From the NCBI GenBank assembly GCA_963751835.1, contig CAVVWD010000011.1, forward strand, positions 434,001 through 498,000: a stretch of 64,000 bases of DNA, read 5' to 3'. Source of the stretch: JACVRW01 sp963751835 (GTDB lineage: Bacteria; Actinomycetota; Thermoleophilia; Solirubrobacterales; Thermoleophilaceae). How positions within the stretch are numbered: position 1 is the stretch's first letter; each line of letters begins with the position of its first letter. A program made the position numbers and the translations under genes. The notes beneath the pieces were generated by a model. It was not told the origin of the DNA and searched no databases. It saw only the letters and a program-made list of their open reading frames with translations. Below are positions 16,455 through 24,639 of the stretch, piece after piece.

Positions 16455-17333
16455 ATGGAGCTCCGCCGGCCAAGCGTGATCGTGGCGCTGCTCACGCCGT
16501 TCGACGAGGACGGCCGCTTCGACGAGCGCGCCCTGTCCGCGCACGTCGACCAGCTCGTGGACGCAGGCGTCGACGCGCTGATGCCATGCGGCACGACCGG
16601 CGAGGCGGCTCTGCTCTCTGACGAGGAGGTCGCGGAGGTTGTGCGCGCGACCTGCGCCGCCGCCGCGGACCGGGTGCCGGTGCTCGCCCACGTCGGACGC
16701 CCGGGCACCGCGCCCACGCTCGAGCTGGCGCGGCGCGCCGTCGCGGACGGCGCCGCGGCCATCTCGGCCGTGGTGCCCTACTACTACCCGGTCGGGAGCG
16801 ACGCGCTCCGCGCGCACTACGCCGCGCTCGTCGAAGGCCTGGACGGGACGCCGGTATACGCGTACACGATTCCTGACCGGACCCATAACGAGCTCGAGCC
16901 GGTGCTGCTCCGGCAGCTGATCCGTGACGGGCTCGCCGGGCTCAAGGACTCGACCAAGTCGATCGAGCGGCACCAGGCGTACGCGGCGGCCGTGGCGAGC
17001 GCCGGCGTCGAGCGCTTCGAGCTGCTCATGGGAACCGCCTCGTTGGTGCTCGAGGCGCTGCACGGAGGCTCCGCAGGCGCTGTCCTCGCGCTGGCGAACG
17101 TCGAGCCCTGGCGCTGCGTCGAGCTGGCGCGTGCCTTCCGCGAGGGATCCCTCGAGGACGCCGAGGAGCTCCAGCAGGAGCTCATCGCCGCCGAGCGCGA
17201 GCTTCAATCCGAGGGCGTGATCCCGGCTCTGAAGCGTACGGTGGCCGCGCGGATCCACGCCTACGGCACGACCCTGCGCGCCCCGCTCGGGACAGGCGGC
17301 GGCGTGGCGAGGGCGATCAGGTCGAAGGGGTAA
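16455..17333 (+). CDS. DapA-family aldolase (dihydrodipicolinate synthase/N-acetylneuraminate lyase superfamily)
   Basis: A 292-residue class I aldolase. The N-terminus VIVALLTPFDEDGRF leads to PCGTTGEAALLS (substrate carboxylate loop). Tyr of VPYYYPVG is the proton relay and Lys in GLAGLKDSTKS forms the Schiff base. True DapA would make lysine precursors. Many relatives instead cleave or dehydrate sugar acids or deaminate amino acids. It lies tail-to-tail with a FAD amine oxidase (17360), which suggests a catabolic role. A second, different DapA-family gene lies at 36622. Confidence 0.85.
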   Translation: MELRRPSVIVALLTPFDEDGRFDERALSAHVDQLVDAGVDALMPCGTTGEAALLSDEEVAEVVRATCAAAADRVPVLAHVGRPGTAPTLELARRAVADGAAAISAVVPYYYPVGSDALRAHYAALVEGLDGTPVYAYTIPDRTHNELEPVLLRQLIRDGLAGLKDSTKSIERHQAYAAAVASAGVERFELLMGTASLVLEALHGGSAGAVLALANVEPWRCVELARAFREGSLEDAEELQQELIAAERELQSEGVIPALKRTVAARIHAYGTTLRAPLGTGGGVARAIRSKG

Positions 17334-17359
17334 CGCCCCCGTGGACCCGTCTGACCAGC

Positions 17360-18451
17360 TCAGACGGCGCGGCGGACCGAAAGCGCAGCCGGCACCGCGC
17401 TGCCGCTGAGGATCGCGTCCACCGCCAGCCGCGCCGTGGCCGGCCCGGTCGAGATCCCCCAGGGCCCGTGTCCGGCGGCTACCCACAGGCCCTCCACGCC
17501 TTCCACCTCCCCCACGAGCGGCCGCCCATCGAGCGACTGTGGGCGAGCGCAGGCGCGCGCTCCGCGGACCTCGGCGCCGGCCAGCGCCGGCAGGAAGGCC
17601 GTCCCCGTGGCACGCAGCCGCTCGACCCAGGCGGCTGGGTCGGGCTCCTCACGCAGGAAGGTCGAGCCGAGCGAGGTCACGCCGTCCGCCGTGACGGCGC
17701 TGAAGACCCCGCCGGGGTCCGCCATACCGGCCGCCACGGCCTCCACGCCCACCTCCTCGACCACGTGGCGGGGCGGCGCCTCGAGCTCGAGCTCCACGAC
17801 CACGCCCCAGACGGGGGTGATCGGATTCCACGCGCGCGTGGTGTCGATCACCTCTGGGGTCCAGGGGCCGGCGGTCACGAGCACCGCGCCCGCCGGGCGG
17901 CGCACGCCGGACGCGATCACCCCGTGGGCGTGGCCGGCGCCCGACCACGGCCAGGCCACCTCACGCTCGTGGATTCGCACGCCGCGTGCATACGCGCGCC
18001 GGGCGAACGCGAGCGTGGCCGACGCAGGGCGCACGGGAAAGCCGGTGTCCAGCCGGCAGGCGCTCAGGCCCTCTGCGAGCGCGGGCTCGAGCATCTGCAG
18101 CTCGCCGCCGTGCAGGATCGAGGGACGCAGTTCGGGGACGTCGCGCCCGATCTCGGCGGCCACCTCGGTCAGCTGCGCGGGGTCGGGAGCGAGCAACAGC
18201 ACGCCCGCCGGATGCTCGGGCAGGGCGAAGCCCTCGAGCTCGCGGTAGAGGGCGACCGACTCGCGGTAGAGCCCGGCCATCACCGGGTCGAACGGATGCT
18301 GGACTACACCTGAGTTGCGCCCGCTTGCCGCGCCGGCCACCTCGTCGCGCTCGTAGAGCTCCACGCGCGCACCGGCCTCGGCCAGCAGCGCGGCGGCCGC
18401 GCAGCCGACTATCCCTCCCCCGACGATTGCGACGTCGGGATGAGGGCTCAG
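17360..18451 (-). CDS. FAD-dependent amine/D-amino acid oxidase (DAO family)
   Basis: A flavoprotein of about 363 residues. DVAIVGGGIVGCAAAALLAE at the N-terminus binds ADP, GRNSGVVQHP follows, and GLWVAAGHGPWGISTGPATA near the C-terminus completes the FAD site. It should oxidise a secondary or D-amine. The ADP-binding strand begins four codons after a CTG (18451) that overlaps the upstream stop as CTGA. The nearest standard start is a GTG at 18499, 16 codons further up inside the upstream gene. I favour CTG because the extra residues (VADRQVDRGLRERGG) do not look conserved, but this is uncertain. Confidence 0.8.
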   Translation of the reverse strand: MSPHPDVAIVGGGIVGCAAAALLAEAGARVELYERDEVAGAASGRNSGVVQHPFDPVMAGLYRESVALYRELEGFALPEHPAGVLLLAPDPAQLTEVAAEIGRDVPELRPSILHGGELQMLEPALAEGLSACRLDTGFPVRPASATLAFARRAYARGVRIHEREVAWPWSGAGHAHGVIASGVRRPAGAVLVTAGPWTPEVIDTTRAWNPITPVWGVVVELELEAPPRHVVEEVGVEAVAAGMADPGGVFSAVTADGVTSLGSTFLREEPDPAAWVERLRATGTAFLPALAGAEVRGARACARPQSLDGRPLVGEVEGVEGLWVAAGHGPWGISTGPATARLAVDAILSGSAVPAALSVRRAV

Positions 18452-19983
18452 TCGTCCGCCCCGCTCGCGTAGTCCACGATCGACTTGTCGATCAGCCACT
18501 CGACCGGCGCCTTGTCGTCCGTGTATACGTCGCCGCCCGCGAGCGGCTCCTCGATGCGCGCCGCCGCGGCGAGCGCGGTGCCCTGCAGGCCCGTCGGAAG
18601 CCGCGGGACGGCGTCGCGCAGGCGCTGTGCCGAGAGCTGCCGCTCGCTCGCCACGATCAGCGTGTTGGTGTCCTCGATCGGGTCGCGGAGGACGTGCGGG
18701 AACACCTCCGAGATCGTCGCCGTGAGCACCTTCTCGAGGTCGTTCTGATCCTCGGGATGCCCGGCGTTCACGATCAGCACGCCGCCGGGAGCCAGCCGGT
18801 CGCGAACCGTTTCGAAGAACTCCACCGTGGTCAGGTAGAAGGGGATGTAGGGCTGGCGGTAGGCGTCGACCGAGATCACGTCGTACTCGGCGTCGATACG
18901 CCGCAGGAACGGGCGCGCGTCCTCGTGGTAGAGGTGCAGCCGGGGGTTGTTCATGTCGAAGTACTCGCGCCCGATGTCCGAGAGCTCGCCGTCGATCTCC
19001 ACGCCGTCCACCCTGGTCCTCGGGAAGAACTCCTCGTAGGCGCGCGCGGTCGTGCCGGCCGCGTTGCCGAGGATCGCGACGCGCGCGGGCGGCTCGCGGC
19101 GGCCGGCGAAGGGCAGCACGAGGTGGCCGTCCCAGACGTCGCCGGTCAACACCGACGACGGCCTGCGCGGTCCGCCCGGGCCCGGCTCGCACTCCGCCTG
19201 GCAGACCGAGTGCTGGGCCTGACCCTCGTTCAACTCGAGCGTCCGCTTGCCGTCCGGGTACTCGATCACGCGCGCGTACTGGTACTCCGTCTCCGCCTCG
19301 TGGATCACCCGCCCGCCGTCCTCGGTGTCGGCCTTGAGCGTCCCCACGGGCAGGGCGATCAGCACCGCTATGGCCGTCGGCGCGAGCGCCCAGCGCCGCA
19401 CGGGACGCAACCCGGCCACCGCGATCAGCGCGATCGCCAAGGCGAAGATCAGGAACGTGCGCCGGGTGCCGACGAGCGGGATGAGGACCAGCGCGGAGAC
19501 GAGCGTGCCGAGCAGCGAGCCGGCGGTGGAGAGGGCGTAGAGCCGCCCGGCGACCGAGCCGGCCTCCTCCACGGACGAGACCGCCAACCGGATCGCCCAG
19601 GGCGACACGGCGCCGAGCAGCAGCACCGGGATCGCCACCAGCACCAGCACGCCGACCAGCGAGCCGAGGAAGGCGCCCGCTGAGATCTGATCGAGGGCGT
19701 CAACCGCGATTTCGAGCATCGGATCGGCCACGAAGGGGACCAGCGCCAGCAGACCGGCGGCGCACAGTGCGAGCAGGCAGAGCCCGCGCATGTGGGGGTG
19801 GCGGTCGGCCAGGCGCCCGCCCAGCCAGTAGCCGAGCGAGAGCGCCACCAGGACGATCCCGATCGTGTTTGCCCAGACGATCGTCGAGGCGCCGAAGTAC
19901 GGGGCGAGCAGCCGCACGGCGGCGATCTCCGCGCCGAGCGAGCCCGTCCCCACCACGAAGACGAGGAGGGGCAGAGGGGGCAT
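18448..19983 (-). CDS. Membrane-fused spermidine synthase-like protein
   Basis: A 511-residue protein in two halves. Residues 1 to about 215 hold some seven membrane segments (LLVFVVGTGSLGAEIAAVRL, VWANTIGIVLVALSLGYWLG and others) with the GRLADRHPH loop. The C-terminal half is an aminopropyltransferase-like domain: VAILGNAAGTTARAYEEFFP, GVEIDGELSDIG and ISVDAYRQPYIPFYLTT. Such fused proteins may not make spermidine, and their substrates are unknown. ATG 19983 was chosen over a start 14 codons upstream. The gene is divergent from bioA and overlaps the flavoprotein downstream. Confidence 0.85.
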   Translation of the reverse strand: MPPLPLLVFVVGTGSLGAEIAAVRLLAPYFGASTIVWANTIGIVLVALSLGYWLGGRLADRHPHMRGLCLLALCAAGLLALVPFVADPMLEIAVDALDQISAGAFLGSLVGVLVLVAIPVLLLGAVSPWAIRLAVSSVEEAGSVAGRLYALSTAGSLLGTLVSALVLIPLVGTRRTFLIFALAIALIAVAGLRPVRRWALAPTAIAVLIALPVGTLKADTEDGGRVIHEAETEYQYARVIEYPDGKRTLELNEGQAQHSVCQAECEPGPGGPRRPSSVLTGDVWDGHLVLPFAGRREPPARVAILGNAAGTTARAYEEFFPRTRVDGVEIDGELSDIGREYFDMNNPRLHLYHEDARPFLRRIDAEYDVISVDAYRQPYIPFYLTTVEFFETVRDRLAPGGVLIVNAGHPEDQNDLEKVLTATISEVFPHVLRDPIEDTNTLIVASERQLSAQRLRDAVPRLPTGLQGTALAAAARIEEPLAGGDVYTDDKAPVEWLIDKSIVDYASGADD

Positions 19984-20048
19984 TGCGCCGCTGAGCGTAG
20001 CTATCGCCACCCGAATTCCGACCACCCGGCGGCGTAGCCTCGCCCGTC

Positions 20049-21335
20049 ATGGATCTCGTCGCCGCGGACCGGGCCCATCTCTGGCATCCGTTCACCCAAC
20101 AGCGCGGCTGGATGGACGAGGAGCCCGTGATCGTCGAGCGGGCCGAGGGGACCGACCTGATCGACGTCGAGGGCCGCCGTTACATCGACGGCGTCTCCTC
20201 GCTCTGGTGCAACGTGCACGGGCACGCCCACCCCCGCATCGACGCCGCCGTGCGCGTCCAGCTCGACCGAATGGCGCACTCGACGATGCTCGGACTCACG
20301 CACCGGCCGGCGATCGAGCTGGCGCAGCGGCTCGTGGAGATCGCGCCGCCGGGCCTCACGCGGGTCTTCTACTCCGATTCCGGCTCCACGGCCACCGAGA
20401 TCGCCCTGAAGATGGCCTTCCAGTACTGGCAGCAGCGCGGCGAGCGGCGGACCCGGTTCGTCGCCTTACAGATGGCCTATCACGGCGACACGATCGGGTC
20501 GGTGTCGGTGGGCGGGATCGACCTCTTCCACTCGATGTACCGCCCGCTCCTGTTCGACACGCTCAAGGCGGAGCCCGGCGACCTCGCCGCCATGGAGCGG
20601 CTGCTCTCCGGGCACGGCGGGGAGGTCGCGGCGGTGATAATGGAGCCGCTCGTTCAGGGCGCCGCGGGCATGCTCGTCCACCCAGAGGGCTACCTCCGCG
20701 GCGTACGCGAGCTCTGCGACCACCACGGCGTGCTGCTCATCCTCGACGAGGTGGCCACCGGCTTCGGCCGCACCGGGCGCATGTTCGCGTGCGAGCACGA
20801 GGGCGTCGCGCCGGACCTGCTCTGCCTTGCGAAGGGCATTAGTGGCGGCTATCTGCCGCTGGCGGCGACGCTCGCGACCGAGCGCATCTACGAGGGCTTC
20901 CTCGGCGAGTTCGAGGAGTTCCGCACCTTCTTCCACGGCCATACCTACACGGGCAACCCGCTGGCCTGCGCGGCGGCTCTTGCCACGCTGGACGTGTTCC
21001 GCGAGGAGCGCACGCTCGAGGCGCTCGAAGGGAAGATCGAGCTGCTGGCGAAGCTGCTCGAGCCCGTGGCTGCGCACCCAGCCGTGAGCGAGGTGCGGCG
21101 CGTGGGCTTCATGGTCGGGATCGAGCTCGCGGAGCAACCGCTCGCGCTGCGCATGGGCCACCGAGTGACCCTCGAGGCCCGCGCCCGCGGCGCGATCATC
21201 CGCCCACTGGGCGACGTCGTGGTCCTGATGCCGCCGCTGGCGATCTCCTCGGCCGACCTGCGGCGACTGGTGTCGATCACCGCGGAGGCGATCGAGGCGG
21301 CCCACGCCGGCGTGGACCTGCGCGCGGCGGCCTGA
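20049..21335 (+). CDS. bioA: Adenosylmethionine-8-amino-7-oxononanoate aminotransferase
   Basis: A 428-residue class III PLP aminotransferase that converts KAPA to DAPA using SAM as amino donor. The BioA hallmark HLWHPFTQQ sits at residues 10-18. YSDSGSTATEIALKMA, MAYHGDTIGSVSVGG and LDEVATGFGRTG (PLP Asp) follow. The PLP lysine is in LCLAKGISGGYLPLAAT. It lies 7 kb from bioD but completes the pathway from pimeloyl-thioester to biotin. Only 65 bases separate it from the divergent membrane protein. Confidence 0.94.
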   Translation: MDLVAADRAHLWHPFTQQRGWMDEEPVIVERAEGTDLIDVEGRRYIDGVSSLWCNVHGHAHPRIDAAVRVQLDRMAHSTMLGLTHRPAIELAQRLVEIAPPGLTRVFYSDSGSTATEIALKMAFQYWQQRGERRTRFVALQMAYHGDTIGSVSVGGIDLFHSMYRPLLFDTLKAEPGDLAAMERLLSGHGGEVAAVIMEPLVQGAAGMLVHPEGYLRGVRELCDHHGVLLILDEVATGFGRTGRMFACEHEGVAPDLLCLAKGISGGYLPLAATLATERIYEGFLGEFEEFRTFFHGHTYTGNPLACAAALATLDVFREERTLEALEGKIELLAKLLEPVAAHPAVSEVRRVGFMVGIELAEQPLALRMGHRVTLEARARGAIIRPLGDVVVLMPPLAISSADLRRLVSITAEAIEAAHAGVDLRAAA

Positions 21336-21367
21336 CCGGGTAGAGCACCCCGCTTTCCTTACCGCGC

Positions 21368-21394
21368 TAAAGAAGCTTCGCGGGGTGCCGATGA
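21368..21394 (+). promoter_or_regulatory. Sigma-28 (FliA/WhiG)-type promoter
   Basis: TAAA at 21368-21371 and GCCGATGA at 21387-21394 are exactly 15 bases apart. The sigma-28 consensus is TAAA-N15-GCCGATAA, so 11 of 12 positions match, and the base after TAAA is G as in the consensus TAAAG. The site faces a secreted collagen-like gene (21572). It overlaps an inverted repeat (GCACCCCGC 21345-21353, GCGGGGTGC 21380-21388), which may be the bioA terminator or an operator. Confidence 0.5.
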
Positions 21395-21417
21395 AGAGAA
21401 CTGTTGTACCTGCCCCC

Positions 21418-21446
21418 GGGGCCGTTGTCCGGCCCCTTTGCTTTGT
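21418..21446 (+). terminator. Intrinsic terminator-like hairpin in a leader region
   Basis: GGGGCC (21418-21423) and GGCCCC (21431-21436) pair over a seven-base loop and are followed by TTTGCTTTGT. It lies between the candidate sigma-28 promoter and the collagen-like gene. It would either stop transcription from bioA or act as an attenuator in a leader of about 170 bases. Short ORFs in this leader have no support. Confidence 0.5.
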
Positions 21447-21571
21447 CTCTTAGAAGACGGCCGCTGACGAATCCGGACCGGACGACCGACCCATTGGCGG
21501 TAGGTCGTGCCGCCTGGCGTTCGCCAGCGATCAACCAATCCCGAATTTCAACCCATCGAGGAGATTGCCCA

Positions 21572-22800
21572 ATGCGTAAGGTCATCATGGGGACGGCGCT
21601 CGCGCTGTCCCTTGCGTTTGCAGGAACCGCTCAGGCGGAACGCGTCACCACGACGTTCGACGGCTTCGCTGACGGAAGCGTCAACGGCAGGATCACCGGA
21701 GCAGCTGGGCGGCTGATGCGAAGTACGACCAGCCGTCGTGCCGTGATCGGAGGCAAGGCGCTCCGGGTTTCCAACGCTGTCACGAGTGGCAGCTTTGGCG
21801 AGATGCCGTACTCCGAAGCCGGTCGTTAAGGCGGCTGGCGAGAACGAGGCCACCAACGTGCTCGTCAACGAGTTCACGGTCAGGGCTCCGGACTACTCAT
21901 GTGCCGGGACTGCTCGTGACCGTCAGCCCGACGGCTGCAGGTGGCTCGCGGATGAGCTACGTCTGCGCCTTGAGGATCAGCGCCGATGGCGTGCAGGTGT
22001 TCTTCGCCGACGCCACGTTCGTGCATCAGTTGCATCGCCACGCTGGACCGTTCGGTCCCGCACACGATCAAGTTCGAGACAACGTTCGTCCGGGGCGACG
22101 ACAACGATGTCGTCCGCGTCTTCATCGACGGTAGCAGATGGTTCGCGGCGCGTCGTGGGAGAACTACTACCGCTTCGATGAGGAGCGCAATCCCGCTCCG
22201 AGCCGACCGCCTGATCATTCGTACTGTCCGGCGCTGGCCGCCCCGATGCACGCTTCGGCACCACCGGCTTCACGTTCGACAACGTGACGAGCAAGTCCTC
22301 GCACGTCAACAATCCGGCCCCGCTCAACCCGCCTGTCACTCCCACCGGTCCCGCCGGTAAGGATGGCGCCACCGGCGCGCAGGGCGCGACCGGACTCCAG
22401 GGCCCGAAGGGCGACCAAGGCCCGGCCGGTCGTCGCCGCCTCGAATGCCCCGGCAGCCGTGGTGGTCGCCGGTGGGCCGCAGCGGGGTTCGGTTTCGATC
22501 GCTTCCCGCAGCCTCGCCGTGTCCAAGAGCGGCAAGGTCCGCGTGAAGGTCGACTCCTCCGGCGCCGGCCTGCACCGGGGCCGGGTTCTCCTGCGCTCGG
22601 GCGGCAAGGTCGTCGGCCGCGGGAAGTTCACCGTTCGTGGCGGCGGTACCGCCAACGTGAGCGTGCGGCTGTCGAAGCGCGCTCTGCAGCAGGTCCAGGC
22701 GGGCTCGCTCAAGAAGGTTCGCGCGTACGTCTTCTCAGGTGACACCACCGCTCACGCGGCGGAGTCCACGCGCAGTCTCAGCATCACGGCGCGCGGGTAG
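21572..22800 (+). pseudogene. Secreted collagen-like protein, broken by at least six frameshifts
   Basis: From ATG 21572, preceded by GAGGAGA, the first 22 residues form a signal peptide (MRKVIMGTALALSLAFAGTA). A carbohydrate-binding or LamG-like segment follows (TTFDGFADGSVNG), then collagen-like triplets (GPAGKDGATGAQGATGLQGP) and a C-terminal domain (GKVRVKVDSSGAGLHRGRVL). These pieces lie in frames that change near 21815, 21897, 22030, 22150, 22200-22255 and 22427. Each piece stays protein-like, so decay is recent or the sequence carries errors. Intact, it would be an exported fibrous surface protein of about 405 residues. Confidence 0.75.
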
Positions 22801-22813
22801 GCGCAATCCGGAT

Positions 22814-22844
22814 CGGGGCCGCCCTGCCGCACGGGGCGGCCCCG
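22814..22844 (+). terminator. Strong GC hairpin after the collagen-like gene
   Basis: CGGGGCCGCCC (22814-22824) pairs perfectly with GGGCGGCCCCG (22834-22844) over a nine-base loop. It starts 14 bases after the stop. There is no T-tract, which is common for high-GC actinobacterial terminators. Confidence 0.55.
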
Positions 22845-22864
22845 TCCATCCGGCACGGGGCGCG

Positions 22865-22927
22865 AATCCCTTTACGTTGCCGCCTTGATGTCGCTGGACG
22901 ACATCAAGTCGTACACGTAACGGGATT
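22865..22927. repeat. Nested inverted repeat (compound dyad)
   Basis: Outer arms AATCCCTTTACGT (22865-22877) and ACGTAACGGGATT (22915-22927) match at 12 of 13 pairs. Inside lies a perfect ten-base repeat, CTTGATGTCG and CGACATCAAG (22884-22893, 22899-22908). The element sits between convergent genes. It is more AT-rich than its surroundings and is not needed as a simple terminator, so a dispersed palindromic element or a structured RNA is possible. Confidence 0.6.
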
Positions 22928-22961
22928 TCGTCCGGGCAGCGGCCCGGCACCCCGCCCCGCC

Positions 22962-23135
22962 TCAGACCTCGTACGGCTCGAAGTCCCTCTTCCTCGCCCC
23001 GCACACCGGGCAGAACCAGTCGTCGGGGATGTCGTCGAAGGCCGTCCCTGGCGGGATTCCGCCGTCGGGGTCACCCTCCTCGGGGTCGTAAATGAACCCG
23101 CAGGAGGTGCAGATCCATTGCCGGTTCTCGCTCAT
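22962..23135 (-). CDS. Rubredoxin
   Basis: A 57-residue electron-transfer protein that binds one iron through four cysteines in ICTSCGFIYDP (CxxC) and WFCPVCGARKRDF (CxxC). Asp-rich residues and DDIPDDWFCP between them are classic for the family. It is a short gene with an ATG at 23133-23135, divergent from the Nudix gene with about 40 bases between. Partners are unknown. Rubredoxins often serve alkane hydroxylases or oxygen-stress enzymes. Confidence 0.95.
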   Translation of the reverse strand: MSENRQWICTSCGFIYDPEEGDPDGGIPPGTAFDDIPDDWFCPVCGARKRDFEPYEV

Positions 23136-23176
23136 CGGCGCGGGAGACTAGTAGAGGGCGCAGGTAGGCTGGCGCG

Positions 23177-23797
23177 GTGCGCGTCGACCGTCCGCCCCCA
23201 GGCGAAGAGCTGAACTTCGGCGAGGTCGTGGAGGCCCGCCCGGCCGCTTCTCTGATCCTGTTGCGGGACACGCCGGCCGGCCCGGAGGTCCTGCTCGTTC
23301 AGCGCAACCCGAAGCAGCGCTTCATGGGCGGCGCCTGGGTGTTCCCCGGAGGCGGGGTCAACAGCGACGACGCCGACCCGGCCGCCACGGCGGTGCGTGA
23401 GCTCGAGGAGGAGGCCGGTGTGACGCTGCCCGCGGGCGCGGAGCTCGTCCCGTTCTCGCGCTGGATCACGCCCACCGACGTCAAGATCCGCTTCGACACC
23501 TGGTTCTTCGTCGCGGAGGCGCCTCCCGGCGCGGAGCCGCGGCCGGACGGCGGCGAATGCGTCGACGCGCGCTGGCTGCGCCCGGCCGACGCCCTGGCCG
23601 CGTCCGCGCGCGACGAGCTCTTCCTCGTCTTCCCGACGATCAAGCAGCTGGAGCGACTGGCGGAGACCGACTCCGTGGCCGCGACGCTCGCGGCGGCTCG
23701 GGGCCGGCCGGTCGAGCCGATCCAGCCCAAGGTCGCGGTGCGCGACGGGGCGGCTGAGGTGCTGCTTCCGGGGGATCCGGGCTACGACGACGCGTGA
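23177..23797 (+). CDS. Nudix hydrolase (NUDT19-like)
   Basis: A 206-residue Nudix protein. Residues around 25-60 (ASLILLRDTPAGPEVLLVQR and FMGGAWVFPGGG) form the first sheet. The metal site is RELEEEAGVTLP, but the Gly-to-Arg spacing of the Nudix box is stretched (GGGVNSDDADPAATAVREL). This fits NUDT19/NUDT7-type acyl-CoA or nucleotide-sugar pyrophosphatases. The GTG start follows the rubredoxin promoter region. The exact substrate is unknown. Confidence 0.83.
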   Translation: MRVDRPPPGEELNFGEVVEARPAASLILLRDTPAGPEVLLVQRNPKQRFMGGAWVFPGGGVNSDDADPAATAVRELEEEAGVTLPAGAELVPFSRWITPTDVKIRFDTWFFVAEAPPGAEPRPDGGECVDARWLRPADALAASARDELFLVFPTIKQLERLAETDSVAATLAAARGRPVEPIQPKVAVRDGAAEVLLPGDPGYDDA

Positions 23798-23843
23798 GGA
23801 ACGCGACCGCAACCCGGCCGACACGCCGTTGTTCATTGGGACG

Positions 23844-24629
23844 GTGAGGCGTACCGCTTCCACTCTTGCCGTCGTCGTCGCGTTCCTCTGCACGCTGGGC
23901 GCCGTGGCGGTCGCAAGCACGCTCATCGGGACGAACGAGGCCGATGTGCTCGCGGGGACCGAGACCCCTGATCAGATCTACGGGGAGGGTGGCAACGACA
24001 CCCTCTCGGGCGCGGGTGCGGGGGATTACCTCGAGGCCGGCTCCGGGGACGACAGCGTCGACGGCGGCGACGGCGTCGACCTCCTGATCGCGGGTACGGG
24101 CAACGACCGGATCGACGCCGGCACGGGGAACGACGTCGTGTACGCGGGCGCGGGCGCGGATCTCGTGCTCGGCGGGCAGGGCGACGACACGCTGTTCGGG
24201 CAGTCCGAGGGCGATCGGCTCTTCGGCGGCGCCGGCCGCGACCGTGTCTACGCGAGCCTGGGCGGCGACTTCGTCGACGCGGGATCGGGGGCCGATCGCG
24301 TCAGCGCGGAGGGCGGCTCCGCGACGATCCTGGCCGGCGGCGGCGACGACACGGTCACGGGGAGCGGCGGCGCGATCGACGTGCAGGGCGGCCCCGGGCG
24401 CGACCGCATCCGCACGGGCGAGGCGGCCGACCTGATCTCCGGTGGCGGCGGCGGCGATGCCATCCAGGCCGGCGCCGGCGACGACACCGTGAAGGCCCGT
24501 GACGGTGTCCGTGACCGGATCGAGTGCGGCGAGGGGCAGGACAAGGTCGCCGCCGACCCGTTCGACCTCGTCAGCGGCTGCGAGTCGAGCGGGCGCCTGG
24601 CCCGCCGCGCCAACGCAACTATGCGGTAG
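23844..24629 (+). CDS. Secreted RTX-type calcium-binding repeat protein
   Basis: A 261-residue exported protein. Residues 1-24 are a signal peptide (RRTASTLAVVVAFLCTLGAV). The rest is mostly RTX nonapeptides of the GGxGxDxUx type (YGEGGNDTLSGAGAGDYLEA and many more), which bind Ca2+ in a beta-roll. There is no enzyme domain. A C-terminal CGEGQDKVAADPFDLVSGC pair of cysteines may close the roll. GTG 23844 gives the best signal peptide. TTG 23829 would add five residues. Its role is probably an extracellular or surface protein. Confidence 0.8.
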   Translation: MRRTASTLAVVVAFLCTLGAVAVASTLIGTNEADVLAGTETPDQIYGEGGNDTLSGAGAGDYLEAGSGDDSVDGGDGVDLLIAGTGNDRIDAGTGNDVVYAGAGADLVLGGQGDDTLFGQSEGDRLFGGAGRDRVYASLGGDFVDAGSGADRVSAEGGSATILAGGGDDTVTGSGGAIDVQGGPGRDRIRTGEAADLISGGGGGDAIQAGAGDDTVKARDGVRDRIECGEGQDKVAADPFDLVSGCESSGRLARRANATMR

Positions 24630-24639
24630 AAACCGCTCC

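Noticed and set aside
17986..19683. A 565-codon plus-strand frame
   Set aside because: It is antisense to the flavoprotein and membrane spermidine-synthase-like genes and lacks any domain.
21345..21400. A GEMM-type cyclic-di-GMP riboswitch
   Set aside because: The GGGGTGCCGATG segment resembles its 3' end, but the two helices and conserved GCAAAG core are absent and the spacing is too short. The promoter reading fits better.
21391..21453. A 20-residue leader-peptide ORF after the sigma-28-like promoter
   Set aside because: Its ATG is part of the -10 element, so the transcript would not contain the start codon.
23950..24500. A tandem-repeat or CRISPR-like pattern
   Set aside because: The periodicity is the RTX nonapeptide coding pattern. 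There are no constant repeats or spacers.
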